Shown piece after piece: positions 7,904 through 16,299 of a stretch of 64,000 nucleotides of DNA (positions are counted from its first letter, which is position 1; the number at the start of each line of letters is the position of its first letter). Origin of the DNA: JACMLC01 sp963817025. Its GTDB lineage: Bacteria > Acidobacteriota > Blastocatellia > Pyrinomonadales > Pyrinomonadaceae. A program made the translations under genes and the position numbers. Under the pieces are notes generated by a model. It was not told where the DNA came from. It worked only from the letters and a program-made list of their open reading frames with translations, and made no database searches. The stretch covers positions 930,001 through 994,000 of the forward strand of contig CAWFML010000004.1 in assembly GCA_963817025.1 (NCBI GenBank). The letters are read 5' to 3'.

Positions 7904-8758
7904 TCAGAACTCGGAAGATATTAAAGCCGTTGGGGAATTTCTCATGGCTTCCGGCGCATGATGAACGGCCAGACGAATGAACTCGAATGCCGCACGCAAT
8001 CCATCCGCGAGGCGGCGGCGCGTCGTCACTCCTTCAAGCTCTATGCCGAGCGCGACGAGGTCTGCGGCGGCGGCGGCTCCGACACCTGTGATGATGGTCT
8101 GCGCGCCTAAGAGTCTTACAGCATGCACTGCGTTGATGAGATGCGCTGCAACATGTGTATCCATCGCCGTGCAGCCAGTGATGTCTATGATGACGACCGC
8201 TGCGTTTTTCTCGCGGGTCGTTTCCAGGATAGCCGAGGACATCTGCACGGCGCGCGAATCGTCGAGTGTGCCGACGAGCGGCACGAGCAGAATGCCGTCC
8301 CAGATTTCAACCACCGGACTCGACAGCTCTGTGATACGCAGGCGTTGTCTCCTGTGCTCAAGAGCACGCCGCACGGTCATCTGTAAATCTTCGACGACGC
8401 ACGGCTTGACCAGATAATCATAGACGCCCTGCCTAAGGGCATCTATCGAAGATTCGATCGAGGCATAGCCCGTCAAGACGACCGTCACCACATTTGGAAA
8501 CGCGCGATTGATTTCATGCAGGAGCGCGCTGCCGTCCATGCCTTCCATCCTAAGGTCAGTCAGCACCAGCTCGAAATCGTCGCCGCGCAATTTGTCGAGA
8601 GCCTCGCGCCCGTCGCTCGCCGTCGAGACCTCGTATCCCTCTTGTTCGAGAATCGCGGCGGTCGTCACGCGCACGCTCTCTTCATCATCCACCACCAGCA
8701 GGCGAGGCGCAGACCGGCGACGCGTGACGGAAGCTCCGTTCTCGTTTTTACTTCTCAT
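7904..8758 (-). CDS. REC-STAS protein (receiver fused to anti-sigma antagonist/RsbR-like domain)
   Basis: 284 residues. Residues about 18-135 are a receiver with Asp in FELVLTDLRMEG, Thr in VVLTGYAS and Lys in YLVKPC. Residues about 150-265 are a STAS domain related to RsbR/RsbS (IWDGILLVPLVGTLDDSRAVQMSSAIL, then VVIIDITGCTAMDTHVAAHL and GAQTIITGVGAAAAADLVALGI). RsbR-type STAS domains form the stressosome scaffold or antagonise anti-sigma kinases. Phosphorylation of REC may therefore switch a partner-switching output rather than DNA binding. The start overlaps the end of the upstream kinase by 11 bases, indicating translational coupling. Confidence 0.9.
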   Translation of the reverse strand: MRSKNENGASVTRRRSAPRLLVVDDEESVRVTTAAILEQEGYEVSTASDGREALDKLRGDDFELVLTDLRMEGMDGSALLHEINRAFPNVVTVVLTGYASIESSIDALRQGVYDYLVKPCVVEDLQMTVRRALEHRRQRLRITELSSPVVEIWDGILLVPLVGTLDDSRAVQMSSAILETTREKNAAVVIIDITGCTAMDTHVAAHLINAVHAVRLLGAQTIITGVGAAAAADLVALGIELEGVTTRRRLADGLRAAFEFIRLAVHHAPEAMRNSPTALISSEF

Positions 8759-10922
8759 GTCCCAGCGCCGGTGAGTCTACGAGCAGGATGATGCGAAAGG
8801 TCGTGCCCTTGCCCTTGCTGCTTGTGACCTCTATGCGCCCCCCGTGTTGTCGCACGATGTCCTGCGTCACCCAGAGACCGAGACCCGTGCCCTTTTGTCT
8901 TTTTGAGAAGAACGGCTCGAAGATGCGCGGCAGTTCTTCTTCGCTGATGCCCAGACCGGAATCGCTAATCTCGATGGCGATGGATGGTTGCAGGGCTTGC
9001 TGTGTGTTGAGCGTGCTGATTGTGATTTCGCCTTTGCCTTCGATGGCCTGCTGTGCGTTGAGAATCAGATTGAGAAAGACCTGTCTGAGTTGGTCTGCGC
9101 GCGCGCGCACAGGAGGCAGGTCGGCAGCAAACTTTGGCACGACCGCCACGCCCGATTGCTTGAGCTTCTTCTCGACCAGAATCAAAGTCTCTTCGAGCAC
9201 CTGATTGACGTTGACCCATTCAACCTCGCCCGCGCGCCGCGCAAACCCCAGCATCTGACGAATGATGTGCGAGACGCGCTCCGTCTCCTTGCGCGCCACT
9301 TCGAGAAAGCGCACGTTGGTCGCTTCGTCCTTGCTCGTCTGCAAAAGATAGAGCGAATTCTTGATGGCTTCCAAAGGATTGTTGACTTCATGCGCGATGG
9401 AGGCCGCGAGGCGTCCGACCGCCGCCAGCTTTTCGGATTCAAAAAGCTGCTGCTCGACGCGCCTGCGCTCCAGTTCGCGCATCTCCGACAGGTCATGCAG
9501 GATAGAGACGACCGCGGTCACTTCTCCTCTGGCATCAGAGACCTCTACGGCAGTGATTTCCATCGGCACTTTCTCGCCCGAACGCGGATTGATGACTTCT
9601 ATCTCGGCCTGTCTGACAGAGGTGCTGGCATCCGAGGCGAGCGTCGAGATAAAAGAAGTGAACTTGACGGAATTGGCGCGCACGGCGGAGACCGCGCCGG
9701 GGCGAGAGCCTGCGGCGGGCGTCTGAAACAGCAATTCTGCGCGCGCGTTGAAGAGAATAAAGTTGCCGCGCGAATCGCACACCGCGACCGGCTGGCCCAC
9801 ATTTTCAATAATCAGGTTGAGCCTGTCTCGCTCGCGCCGCGCTTCCGCTTCGGCCTGTTGCAGCTTGATGATGTTGAGCGCGAGTTCTTCATTGGCGTCG
9901 CGCAAATCCGTCACGTCACGAAAGATGGAGACAAGGCCGATGCGCTCGCCGCGCGCATTCAAGGCCGGGGTCGAGATAACTTCGTAATGCAGGTCTGAGC
10001 CTTCTAAGGGGTCTACGAGCGTGATGTCGCGCTGCACGAATTCCGTCGAAGAAACGGCTGCGCTTGAGAGATAGGCCGAGAACAGGAGGTCGTTCATCTC
10101 CAGCGCACGCCGCTTGCCCTCGCTCGCGTTCTTCGAGCCGCTGAATAATTCTTCCGCGCGCCGGTTCTGCAATAAAATTTCGTTGTCGAGATTGGTCAGC
10201 ACAATCGGGTCGGCCACGGATTTCATGACGGATTCGACCCATTGCCGCTCGCGCTGCAACTTGCCGATAATGTCCGTCAAACGCTCGTAATGCGAGGCGG
10301 AAGAGATGCTGAGGCCGACGCGGTCTGCAAAGCGCGTCAGCATTTCGATGGTCGGAGCGTCTACGGACTCGCGCGTTGCGCCGAGATAAAGCACGCCCAG
10401 ACAACTGACAGGCTCCGGCTCCCAGTGCTTGTCAGAGAGGCGCGGGCTGTGGGCCAAGTCGCGCTCAAGCTTCTTTGATGATCTTTGTCCGCCGAAGAGC
10501 GGAATCGCCAGCAGGTCGGTCGGGCAGGCAAGCTGTTTGAGGAAAGCCGCAGAGGTTTCGTCCGTTTGCGCGGAGACCCATGTGGGGCGGCCATCGTAGA
10601 CGATGGCGACATGCGGCGCGCTGGAATCGAGCAACATTTCCAGATGCTCGCTAGCATCATCTTCATAGAAGCCGATGGCGGCGCGCATCCTGAGAGATGC
10701 TTTTTTTTCGTCTATCAGAGCAATCGCAGCCTGACTATAGCCGAGTCCGGAGGTGACGGCTTCGAGCGCGAGCAGGATGCGCTCGTCCACCTTATGCGTC
10801 GCCAGCATCTGCGTCGTCAGCTCGAAGATATTCTCGTACTGACGCAGATGGCGCTCGGTCACAGACTCTTCCCGAATGGTCTGATGAACGCCTACCGCCG
10901 CTTCTGTCTTTCGCTGCTGCAT
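8748..10922 (-). CDS. GAF/PAS sensor histidine kinase
   Basis: 724 residues. An N-terminal GAF domain (about 30-215, with LLALEAVTSGLGYSQAAIALID and VSCLGVLYLG) precedes two PAS domains (about 235-355 and 375-485). HisKA has the phospho-His in ASIAHEVNNPLEAIKNSL. The HATPase has NLILNAQQAI, DSGLGISEEELPRIFEPFF and KGTGLGLWVTQDIV. There are no transmembrane helices, so it senses an internal ligand or redox/gas cue. It lies 15 bases downstream of gvpA on the same strand, so it is probably transcribed with the gas-vesicle genes. The next gene overlaps its end. Confidence 0.93.
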   Translation of the reverse strand: MQQRKTEAAVGVHQTIREESVTERHLRQYENIFELTTQMLATHKVDERILLALEAVTSGLGYSQAAIALIDEKKASLRMRAAIGFYEDDASEHLEMLLDSSAPHVAIVYDGRPTWVSAQTDETSAAFLKQLACPTDLLAIPLFGGQRSSKKLERDLAHSPRLSDKHWEPEPVSCLGVLYLGATRESVDAPTIEMLTRFADRVGLSISSASHYERLTDIIGKLQRERQWVESVMKSVADPIVLTNLDNEILLQNRRAEELFSGSKNASEGKRRALEMNDLLFSAYLSSAAVSSTEFVQRDITLVDPLEGSDLHYEVISTPALNARGERIGLVSIFRDVTDLRDANEELALNIIKLQQAEAEARRERDRLNLIIENVGQPVAVCDSRGNFILFNARAELLFQTPAAGSRPGAVSAVRANSVKFTSFISTLASDASTSVRQAEIEVINPRSGEKVPMEITAVEVSDARGEVTAVVSILHDLSEMRELERRRVEQQLFESEKLAAVGRLAASIAHEVNNPLEAIKNSLYLLQTSKDEATNVRFLEVARKETERVSHIIRQMLGFARRAGEVEWVNVNQVLEETLILVEKKLKQSGVAVVPKFAADLPPVRARADQLRQVFLNLILNAQQAIEGKGEITISTLNTQQALQPSIAIEISDSGLGISEEELPRIFEPFFSKRQKGTGLGLWVTQDIVRQHGGRIEVTSSKGKGTTFRIILLVDSPALGHEK

Positions 10923-10937
10923 AAATCAGAAAGGCTT

Positions 10938-11225
10938 TTAGCCTCTCTCCACTTCAACGGTCACGCGGCGGCGCGTTTCGTCTTCGAGCGGTTCGGCGGC
11001 GCTCGGCCCTAATGCGGGACGCGAGACGGCGGGCGTCAAGCCGACGGCCTCCGCGTATTTCAGGTATGTGTCAATCGAAGCGACGACGACACGCGCCTCA
11101 ATGGTGATTAGATCAATGCCGACAAGCGAGATGCGTACCCACGCGTCTATGACTATGCCTTTGTCCAGCACGCGGTCAAGCACGTCTATCAAACTTGTGC
11201 CGCCCGGGGCTCTTTCAACTGCCAT
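10938..11225 (-). CDS. gvpA: Gas vesicle major structural protein GvpA
   Basis: 95 residues with the GvpA core: SLIDVLDRVLDKGIVIDAW, VRISLVGIDLITIEARVVV and ASIDTYLKYAEAVGL. This is the hydrophobic helix-strand-strand-helix rib protein that polymerises into the gas-vesicle shell. The C-terminal extension (about residues 65-95, proline-rich then charged) is typical of non-cyanobacterial GvpA. It is the last gvp gene in the transcription order, followed after 15 bases by a histidine kinase. Confidence 0.93.
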   Translation of the reverse strand: MAVERAPGGTSLIDVLDRVLDKGIVIDAWVRISLVGIDLITIEARVVVASIDTYLKYAEAVGLTPAVSRPALGPSAAEPLEDETRRRVTVEVERG

Positions 11226-11365
11226 CTTGTTTTATTCCTTCTTCCGAAAGTTGAAAATATATGCCTTGCGAGGGCGGGGGTTTAATTTTACTGCTAACTG
11301 ATGCACAGGCGTCGGGTCAGCGACTGTGCTCTGGCCGTCTCCACTACACTATTGCCGTTGATGAT
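11226..11365. other. gvpJ-gvpA intergenic region
   Basis: 140 bases between gvpJ and gvpA, containing an AT-rich tract and a short ribosome-binding region for gvpA (GGAATAAA on the minus strand). It is long compared with the other gvp junctions, so a separate promoter for the abundant shell protein is plausible, though I cannot point to clear boxes. Confidence 0.3.
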
Positions 11366-11767
11366 TCACTTCTTTTTCTTCGATGCCTTTCGGGGGCGAC
11401 GCGGCGCGGCTGATTTTTTTGCCGCAGCCGTGGGCGCGGGGGACGCACCCAGTTGTCGCATCTGTCTTTCCAGTTCTCCGAGCCGCTCGCGCAACTCGAC
11501 ATTCTCCGCTTCTATACGCTCGGCGTGCGTCGTCAGGTTCGTGTCATAACGCCACCAGTTAAGCCCTATCTGCTCTGCCTTATCAATCGAGCAGACGAGG
11601 ATGCGTATCTGCAACGTCAACAGCTCGACGTTGGCGAGCGACACCTTGATGTCGCCTGCTATCACCAGCCCCTTGTCAAGAATACGGTCTAAGACATCGA
11701 CCAGACCGGGGGGGCGCGCTGTAATTAAGCTGCTTGATCGCTCGCTCGACAAATGTTCACCCTCCAC
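11366..11767 (-). CDS. gvpJ: Gas vesicle protein GvpJ (GvpA-related minor shell protein)
   Basis: 133 residues. Residues about 20-70 form a GvpA-like core (LVDVLDRILDKGLVIAGDI, KVSLANVELLTLQIRILV). Then comes the GvpJ hallmark CSIDKAEQIGLNWWRYD, which I recall from cyanobacterial GvpJ (GINWWESDPYL). A coiled coil follows (ERIEAENVELRERLGELERQM), then a Lys/Ala-rich basic tail (AAAKKSAAPRRPRKASKKKK). Minor GvpA homologues of this kind are needed for vesicle nucleation or tip assembly. The basic tail may bind a partner or nucleic acid; this is inference. Confidence 0.88.
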   Translation of the reverse strand: MEGEHLSSERSSSLITARPPGLVDVLDRILDKGLVIAGDIKVSLANVELLTLQIRILVCSIDKAEQIGLNWWRYDTNLTTHAERIEAENVELRERLGELERQMRQLGASPAPTAAAKKSAAPRRPRKASKKKK

Positions 11768-11776
11768 AAACTTGAA

Positions 11777-11850
11777 GGATTTACTGATTTACTCATTTGA
11801 TGATTTATGGCTTTGCTCATTAGCGTAAATGAGTCAATTGAATCAATGAG
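11777..11850. repeat. Family E-like degenerate hairpin
   Basis: Tandem words TTTACTCATTTG and AATGAGTCAATTGAATCAATG in inverted arrangement around GATTTATGGCTTTGC. It is degenerate compared with 5784-5846 but uses the same TCATTTACTCATTTG vocabulary. It lies between gvpK and gvpJ. Confidence 0.65.
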
Positions 11851-11857
11851 AAATTTC

Positions 11858-12259
11858 TTAAATCAGTTTTCCGATTGGGCCTAGATCGAGATTCAACTCT
11901 TCGTCCGCCAGCCCGAACTGCGCTTTCAGTTCCAGCATTTTTTCTTCCAGCTTCATCAGAGCCAATCCCAGTTCCTCTATTTGCTCGGGCGAGAGGTCGC
12001 CGCCTTCCATGCGTCTGACCGCCTGCTTTTCCAGCAGGCGACGAATCAGCTCGATCAAAGTCAGGACGAGCTTTGCCAGTCCCTGCTCGACCGACTCCGC
12101 ATCAATGTTGATGCGTGGCGGCAAAGCATCCGTCACGCGACGCAGGTGCTCGACAAACTCCTCTGCGTGCGCGGTCTCAATCTCCGGCTCTATGGCCGGA
12201 GGAACGGGGGAATCAGGGGATGGTTTCACAGGGTACTCCGAACTATCCACACAATTCAA
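11858..12259 (-). CDS. gvpK: Gas vesicle protein GvpK
   Basis: 133 residues. The conserved GvpK domain occupies residues about 45-125: PPRINIDAESVEQGLAKLVL, TLIELIRRLLEKQAVRRMEG, then LSPEQIEELGLALMKLEEKM. The first 40 residues are Pro/Glu-rich and variable. GvpK is an essential accessory assembly protein in studied gas-vesicle systems. Its start overlaps the stop of the upstream GvpF/L gene by four bases (ATGA), so the two are translationally coupled. Confidence 0.93.
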   Translation of the reverse strand: MNCVDSSEYPVKPSPDSPVPPAIEPEIETAHAEEFVEHLRRVTDALPPRINIDAESVEQGLAKLVLTLIELIRRLLEKQAVRRMEGGDLSPEQIEELGLALMKLEEKMLELKAQFGLADEELNLDLGPIGKLI

Positions 12260-12990
12260 GAAAAAAGAGAACTGAAGCTATAAGGTGCCCACGGGCCGCT
12301 CTTCAGAAAATGCAAATCGGGCTGCCGCGTGCGCGCCGTTTCGAGCCGCGCGCGGTAATCCTCAAGCCGCGCACGCTCGACCAGATGCGAGGCTGTGAGG
12401 AAAAGCTTTTCCGCAGGGTTTACCTGCACAAACGACTCTCTGACGACATCTCTCAAAACCTCTTCGAGCCATGCCTGCAACTCTCCTGCACGCGCCTTCA
12501 AACGCTCATCTGCACTCAGCTCGCGCCTCTTCGCCAGCAGAAACTTTGTGCCTGCGCCTTCGACTCCGGCGGCTGTATCCGTCCTAAGAGTTGTCGCCTC
12601 GCGCCTGACCTCTTCGATGTTCCAGATGAGCTTGACGCTCATCTCGACCGTGCCGCGCACGCGCTCAAGCGCAGCGCTCAATGAAGATTTTTGAGAGGCA
12701 ACATAACTCTCGATCCGCTCCGGGTTGGTGATCGTGCCAAAGCGAAAAGGCAGGGGCGTCGTCTGCGACAGCACGCGTCCCACAACGCGCTCATGCGCCA
12801 ACACATTCTCGCGCGTGACGCTTATCGCAGCTTCCGCGAAATCGCTGGCGACCACACAGAGACCATCGAAATCAATGATGCGTGGCTCAGCCCCCGCGAC
12901 GCCCTGCGCGCCCTCCAAGATGCGCGCCGTCACCTCATCGCTCAAACAGTAAAGGTACAACATAAGTGACGAGTGACAGGTGACGAGCAA
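12256..12990 (-). CDS. Gas vesicle GvpF/GvpL family protein (copy 3)
   Basis: 244 residues with the GvpF/L pattern: an N-terminal YLYCLSDE start, GLCVVASDFAE, the helix RENVLAHERVVGRVL, TPLPFRFGTI, the 'VEMSVKLIW' strand and the C-terminal GPW motif (SGPWAPYSFSSL). GvpF/L proteins are assembly factors that contact GvpA. It is one of three paralogues in this locus and overlaps gvpK by four bases. The start region lies next to a family C hairpin (12964-13049), whose left arm overlaps the first codons. Confidence 0.88.
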   Translation of the reverse strand: MLVTCHSSLMLYLYCLSDEVTARILEGAQGVAGAEPRIIDFDGLCVVASDFAEAAISVTRENVLAHERVVGRVLSQTTPLPFRFGTITNPERIESYVASQKSSLSAALERVRGTVEMSVKLIWNIEEVRREATTLRTDTAAGVEGAGTKFLLAKRRELSADERLKARAGELQAWLEEVLRDVVRESFVQVNPAEKLFLTASHLVERARLEDYRARLETARTRQPDLHFLKSGPWAPYSFSSLFS

Positions 12991-13049
12991 CGAACGACGG
13001 GTGACGAGATAAAAACTTGTTCTTGCTTGTCACCTGTCACTCGTCACTT
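12964..13049. repeat. Family C hairpin (GTGACGAGTGACAG words)
   Basis: 27-bp inverted arms (12964-12990 and 13023-13049) with one mismatch. The words are the same as in the copy at 6160-6238, over 6.5 kb away. It separates the GvpS-like gene from GvpF/L copy 3, overlaps the latter's start and comes close to the former's stop. Confidence 0.9.
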
Positions 13050-13258
13050 GTCACTGCCTTATTCCGTCCTTGCAGAACTTGCCGCGCGGTCTCGACGGAA
13101 CTAGCCATGACGTTGAGGCCGATGAAAATCAAATCCACGTCAGCGACGGAAATGGTAATCTCGCCCGCGATCACCAGCCCGCGATCAAGCACGTGATCCA
13201 GCGTCTCAAGCAGCGACAGTTCGCTCTGCTCAAACTCTGCTAAGTCTTCATCAATCAT
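13037..13258 (-). CDS. Small GvpA-family protein (GvpS/GvpJ-like)
   Basis: 73 residues, essentially one GvpA-like core: LSLLETLDHVLDRGLVIAGE, ITISVADVDLIFIGLNVMAS and SVETARQVL. The VADVDL(I/V)(F/Y)(I/L)GL pattern is closest to GvpS-type minor shell proteins in my recollection, but assignment among GvpJ/M/S needs an alignment. The last codons lie in or next to the family C hairpin. Confidence 0.82.
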   Translation of the reverse strand: MIDEDLAEFEQSELSLLETLDHVLDRGLVIAGEITISVADVDLIFIGLNVMASSVETARQVLQGRNKAVTSDE

Positions 13259-13314
13259 ATCGGGTTCGATTATAAATGCTAATCAAGAATAGAAAAGAGA
13301 TTAGCTCTCTGAGC

Positions 13315-13416
13315 TTTCTCTTTGCGCTTCTTTGCGTCTTCATCTTCGCGCGCTTTGCGTTTAATCTCAATTTTAACCGCAAAGCGCGCAAAGGTTTTTC
13401 GCAAAGGTCGCTAAGA
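13315..13416. repeat. Family A degenerate hairpin
   Basis: Left side words CTTTGCGCTTCTTTGCGTC and GCGCGCTTTGCG are matched on the right by CGCAAAGCGCGCAAAGG and TTCGCAAAGGTCGC. Arms are imperfect. It lies between two gvp genes on the minus strand. Confidence 0.75.
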
Positions 13417-13437
13417 ATGTTCCACTCTTGATTCAAA

Positions 13438-14241
13438 TTATAAATCTTCGACGAAATTATAAGCGGGCCACGGGCCTGTCAGTTCCAGCCTGAAGCCGGA
13501 TGCTGCGCGCTCGCCTGCGATTTTTTCCGCCGTCGTGCGAAAGTCCGCGAACTTCGCGCGCTCGGTCAGAAACGCGAGCTTGGCCGCCAGCTCTCCATGT
13601 TCCGCAGCCTCCGCCTGTCGCACGCGCAGTCGCGTATGACCGCTCGCGCGTGCTGCCAGTTCGTTTTCCATCTCTGAGACCGCACGCTTGATTTCCGCGC
13701 GCGTCTCGTCTGCGCGCATGGCCTCGATCTTTTTTCGCAACAGGTAAGCCTGCCCCGCTGTGGCCGCGTCTGCACGCGCGCTCATCTCGCGCAAGGTCTG
13801 GCTGACGGTAGTTATCATCTCCGCCAGTCGCGCGCGGTCGCAGAAGATATTGATGCCCCACTCCTCTTTCCCGCCGAGGCGTTTGAGTATGGACAGCAAT
13901 TCCGGCTCTTTCCGGGCCAGCATCTCTTTGACGCCCGCGTGCTTCAGATAAATCGTGCCAAAGCGAAGCGGAACAAGGCTCGCGCGTGCCGCGAAAAATT
14001 CCAAAACCTTTTCATGCCGCATCGCTCTCTCGGCCACCCAACGCGCATCGTTGAGCCGCGCCTCTATCTCCGCTTCGCCGTAATCCGCCAGCGGAACGAC
14101 GCTCGCCACAGCCGCCACCTCGCCCGACGCAATCAACTGAAGCGGGGCATCAGGCTCTATGGCTTCCGGCAGTATTTCATCAAACAGCGGTGAGAGCGCG
14201 CCGTGTTCCCCGATACAGTAAATGTAAAAAGCGTCTGCCAT
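13438..14241 (-). CDS. Gas vesicle GvpF/GvpL family protein (copy 2)
   Basis: 267 residues. It begins with FYIYCIGEH, has the helix RWVAERAMRHEKVLEFFA, 'SLVPLRFGTIYL' and 'WGINIFCD', and ends in the GPW motif (LTGPWPAYNFVEDL). The central region (about 130-220) is a long charged helix. Three bases separate it from the upstream tandem ATPase gene, so the two are likely one translational unit. Assembly-factor role by family. Confidence 0.9.
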   Translation of the reverse strand: MADAFYIYCIGEHGALSPLFDEILPEAIEPDAPLQLIASGEVAAVASVVPLADYGEAEIEARLNDARWVAERAMRHEKVLEFFAARASLVPLRFGTIYLKHAGVKEMLARKEPELLSILKRLGGKEEWGINIFCDRARLAEMITTVSQTLREMSARADAATAGQAYLLRKKIEAMRADETRAEIKRAVSEMENELAARASGHTRLRVRQAEAAEHGELAAKLAFLTERAKFADFRTTAEKIAGERAASGFRLELTGPWPAYNFVEDL

Positions 14242-14244
14242 AAC

Positions 14245-16299
14245 TTAGAGCGTCTGCCAGCCCGCAAAGTGTTTGAGCAAAAGCTCCGGCCCGTGTATCT
14301 CATGCGGCTGCTGCGGCGCGAGGTATAAATTTTTGACGAGCTTGAGCCGCGTGCGAAAAGCTTTGATAATTTCCTGCTGTCCGGCGCGGCGCGCGGCGCA
14401 GAAATCGCAACCAGCCGCTGCATCTTCCGGCACGACGTTATTAACCACCAGCCGCGACACAGGGACTTTGAGCCGTGCCAGCGTTTTGGTCAAGCGAATT
14501 GTCTCTTCGAGGCTCATCTGTTCGGGAATCGCCACGCCTATAAACTCGCACTCCTCCGCATTCGTCAACAGAGCGGCCACGCGCTTGATATTTTTCGAGA
14601 GCGCGATTAACTCTTCCGCGACGCGCCCGGAGCGCACGACGTTCTTATATTTTAGAAGAAGTTTGAGAAAAGCGCGCACCCAGGAGAGCGCGACCTGGGG
14701 CATCTCCAGAAACCTGACGAGGTGGCCCGTCGGGGCCGTGTCGAGCACAATCGTCATGTAGCCGCTCTGGTCCAGAAGATCGCTGATCGCGCTCAGGGCC
14801 GCAATCTCGTCTATGCCGGGCGGAGCGAGAGCGACCAGCTCGCGCATGGCTTCGCGGTCAAACTTAATCTCCATTCCTGAATTGCCCGAAAGCGTATCGA
14901 ACAGCTCGTCAATCCAGACGCGATAGCGAGTCTTCAATTCTTCAAATCGCGCCGCCGGGTCAAGCTCCATCGCATCCAGATTCGCCTGTCCGGCAACGCC
15001 TTTTTTAAGCTCGCCAATCTCTTCCTCAAAACTATCCGAGAGCGAATGCGCGGGGTCTGTGGAGAAAACCAGAATGCGCGCCTGCGGATGCTCCAACGCC
15101 AGAGCCAGCGCAGCCGCAGCCGCAGCCGTAGTCTTTCCCACTCCGCCCTTCCCGCCAAAAATAAGCAAGCGTCGCGGCTCAATCAATGTCTGCGCTTTTG
15201 CTCTACGATGAGACTCAGACTTCAACTTCGCTTCTGCGCCTTTGCCCACCAGCGCCTTTGCGGGAAACTCTTCCTCGCCTTCCCACACCACCCGCCCGAA
15301 ATCACGCAAAGCCTCCACACCCCGCACCTCTCCCGCCAGCAGAGGCACGTGATGAACGCGCAACTCTTTAAACTCATACGCCAACTGCTTCAAATATTTC
15401 GCTTGACTGCGAGCGCGTGCACGACAATATGAACACCCCTCATGCTCTAGCTCAACGCGATTGATAATGAGGTCTGTGACCGGCACGCCTTCCGCCTGAA
15501 GCAGAGCGTAGTAGCGCACGGTCTCCGCGACGCTCATCGCTTCGGGAATGGCGACCAAAGTAAAGGCAGCATGCTTCTCAGCATAAAGCATCGCGCGCAC
15601 GCGCTCGATTCTTTCACCGAGGTCGCGCAGGAAAAGATCAACCTCGTCCTCGCGCACGCGCCCGCCGCGCACAAACTGCGCCACCATGTAACGATGCTTT
15701 TCCGCCATCAGATCGAGCGCGCCGAGCATGTGCGCGAAAACTTCCGGCAGCCGCAGGAGGCGCGAAGTATGGCCTGAAGGAGCAGTGTCCACAACAATGC
15801 GCGCGTATGCGCCTGCGCGGTCAAGCTCGGTTAATTCAAAGAGCGCCATCACCTCGTCCATGCCCGGCAAAGAGAGGTCTAATAGTTCGTTGATGTCTGT
15901 TTCGTCGAGCAGTGTCCCGCGCTCGGCTATCTCCCGGAGCGTCGCCCTGTGCTCATTCTTAAACTCTTCCAGAGCGCGCTCGGCATCCATCTCAAGCGCG
16001 ATGAGACGCGCCGCGCCATGCCGCGCAACCTCCGTCAGACGGTCTCCGATTTTCATGCCGAGACTATCGGAGAGCGAGTGTGCAGGGTCTGTCGAGAACA
16101 AGAGAATCTGTTCGTCGCCCTGCGCCTCGTCCAGCAGACGCAGCGCGGCGGCAGAAGCAGCAGTCGTTTTGCCGACGCCGCCTTTGCCGCCGAAGAAAAG
16201 ATAATGTGCCGGGGGAAGTTCAACCGCCTGCGTGCCGGAAGACTTGCGAGAGGCTTTGCGCGTCCGCGCCTGCCTGCTCTCGCTTTTCTTCCGGGTCAC
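14245..16299 (-). CDS. Tandem ArsA/Get3-family ATPase in the gas-vesicle operon
   Basis: 684 residues made of two ArsA/Get3 halves. Each half has the deviant Walker A GGKGGVGKTT (residues 37-46 and about 381-391), a switch I 'STDPAHSLSD', a switch II-type D-T-A-P-(S/T)-G-H motif (VVDTAPSGHTSRLLRLPEVF; VLDTAPTGHLVRFLEMPQVA) and one CxxC (CSYC near 290, CDFC near 630). In Get3 such cysteines bind zinc at the dimer interface. ArsA uses other cysteines for arsenite; I see no obvious arsenite triad here. Get3 delivers tail-anchored hydrophobic proteins, so a chaperone role for GvpA-type proteins is a reasonable inference. It overlaps gvpG by four bases. No GvpN-type AAA ATPase is present in the locus. 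Confidence 0.9.
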   Translation of the reverse strand: MTRKKSESRQARTRKASRKSSGTQAVELPPAHYLFFGGKGGVGKTTAASAAALRLLDEAQGDEQILLFSTDPAHSLSDSLGMKIGDRLTEVARHGAARLIALEMDAERALEEFKNEHRATLREIAERGTLLDETDINELLDLSLPGMDEVMALFELTELDRAGAYARIVVDTAPSGHTSRLLRLPEVFAHMLGALDLMAEKHRYMVAQFVRGGRVREDEVDLFLRDLGERIERVRAMLYAEKHAAFTLVAIPEAMSVAETVRYYALLQAEGVPVTDLIINRVELEHEGCSYCRARARSQAKYLKQLAYEFKELRVHHVPLLAGEVRGVEALRDFGRVVWEGEEEFPAKALVGKGAEAKLKSESHRRAKAQTLIEPRRLLIFGGKGGVGKTTAAAAAALALALEHPQARILVFSTDPAHSLSDSFEEEIGELKKGVAGQANLDAMELDPAARFEELKTRYRVWIDELFDTLSGNSGMEIKFDREAMRELVALAPPGIDEIAALSAISDLLDQSGYMTIVLDTAPTGHLVRFLEMPQVALSWVRAFLKLLLKYKNVVRSGRVAEELIALSKNIKRVAALLTNAEECEFIGVAIPEQMSLEETIRLTKTLARLKVPVSRLVVNNVVPEDAAAGCDFCAARRAGQQEIIKAFRTRLKLVKNLYLAPQQPHEIHGPELLLKHFAGWQTL

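Noticed and set aside
8988..9998. A 336-codon plus-strand open frame opposite the GAF/PAS kinase
   Set aside because: Complement of a clear kinase gene; its composition is typical of shadow frames.
14245..16299. Arsenite-pump ATPase ArsA for the arsenic operon
   Set aside because: The family fits, but it is 14 kb away from arsR/arsI/arsC, embedded in the gvp genes, lacks an ArsB partner and has no obvious arsenite-binding cysteine triad.
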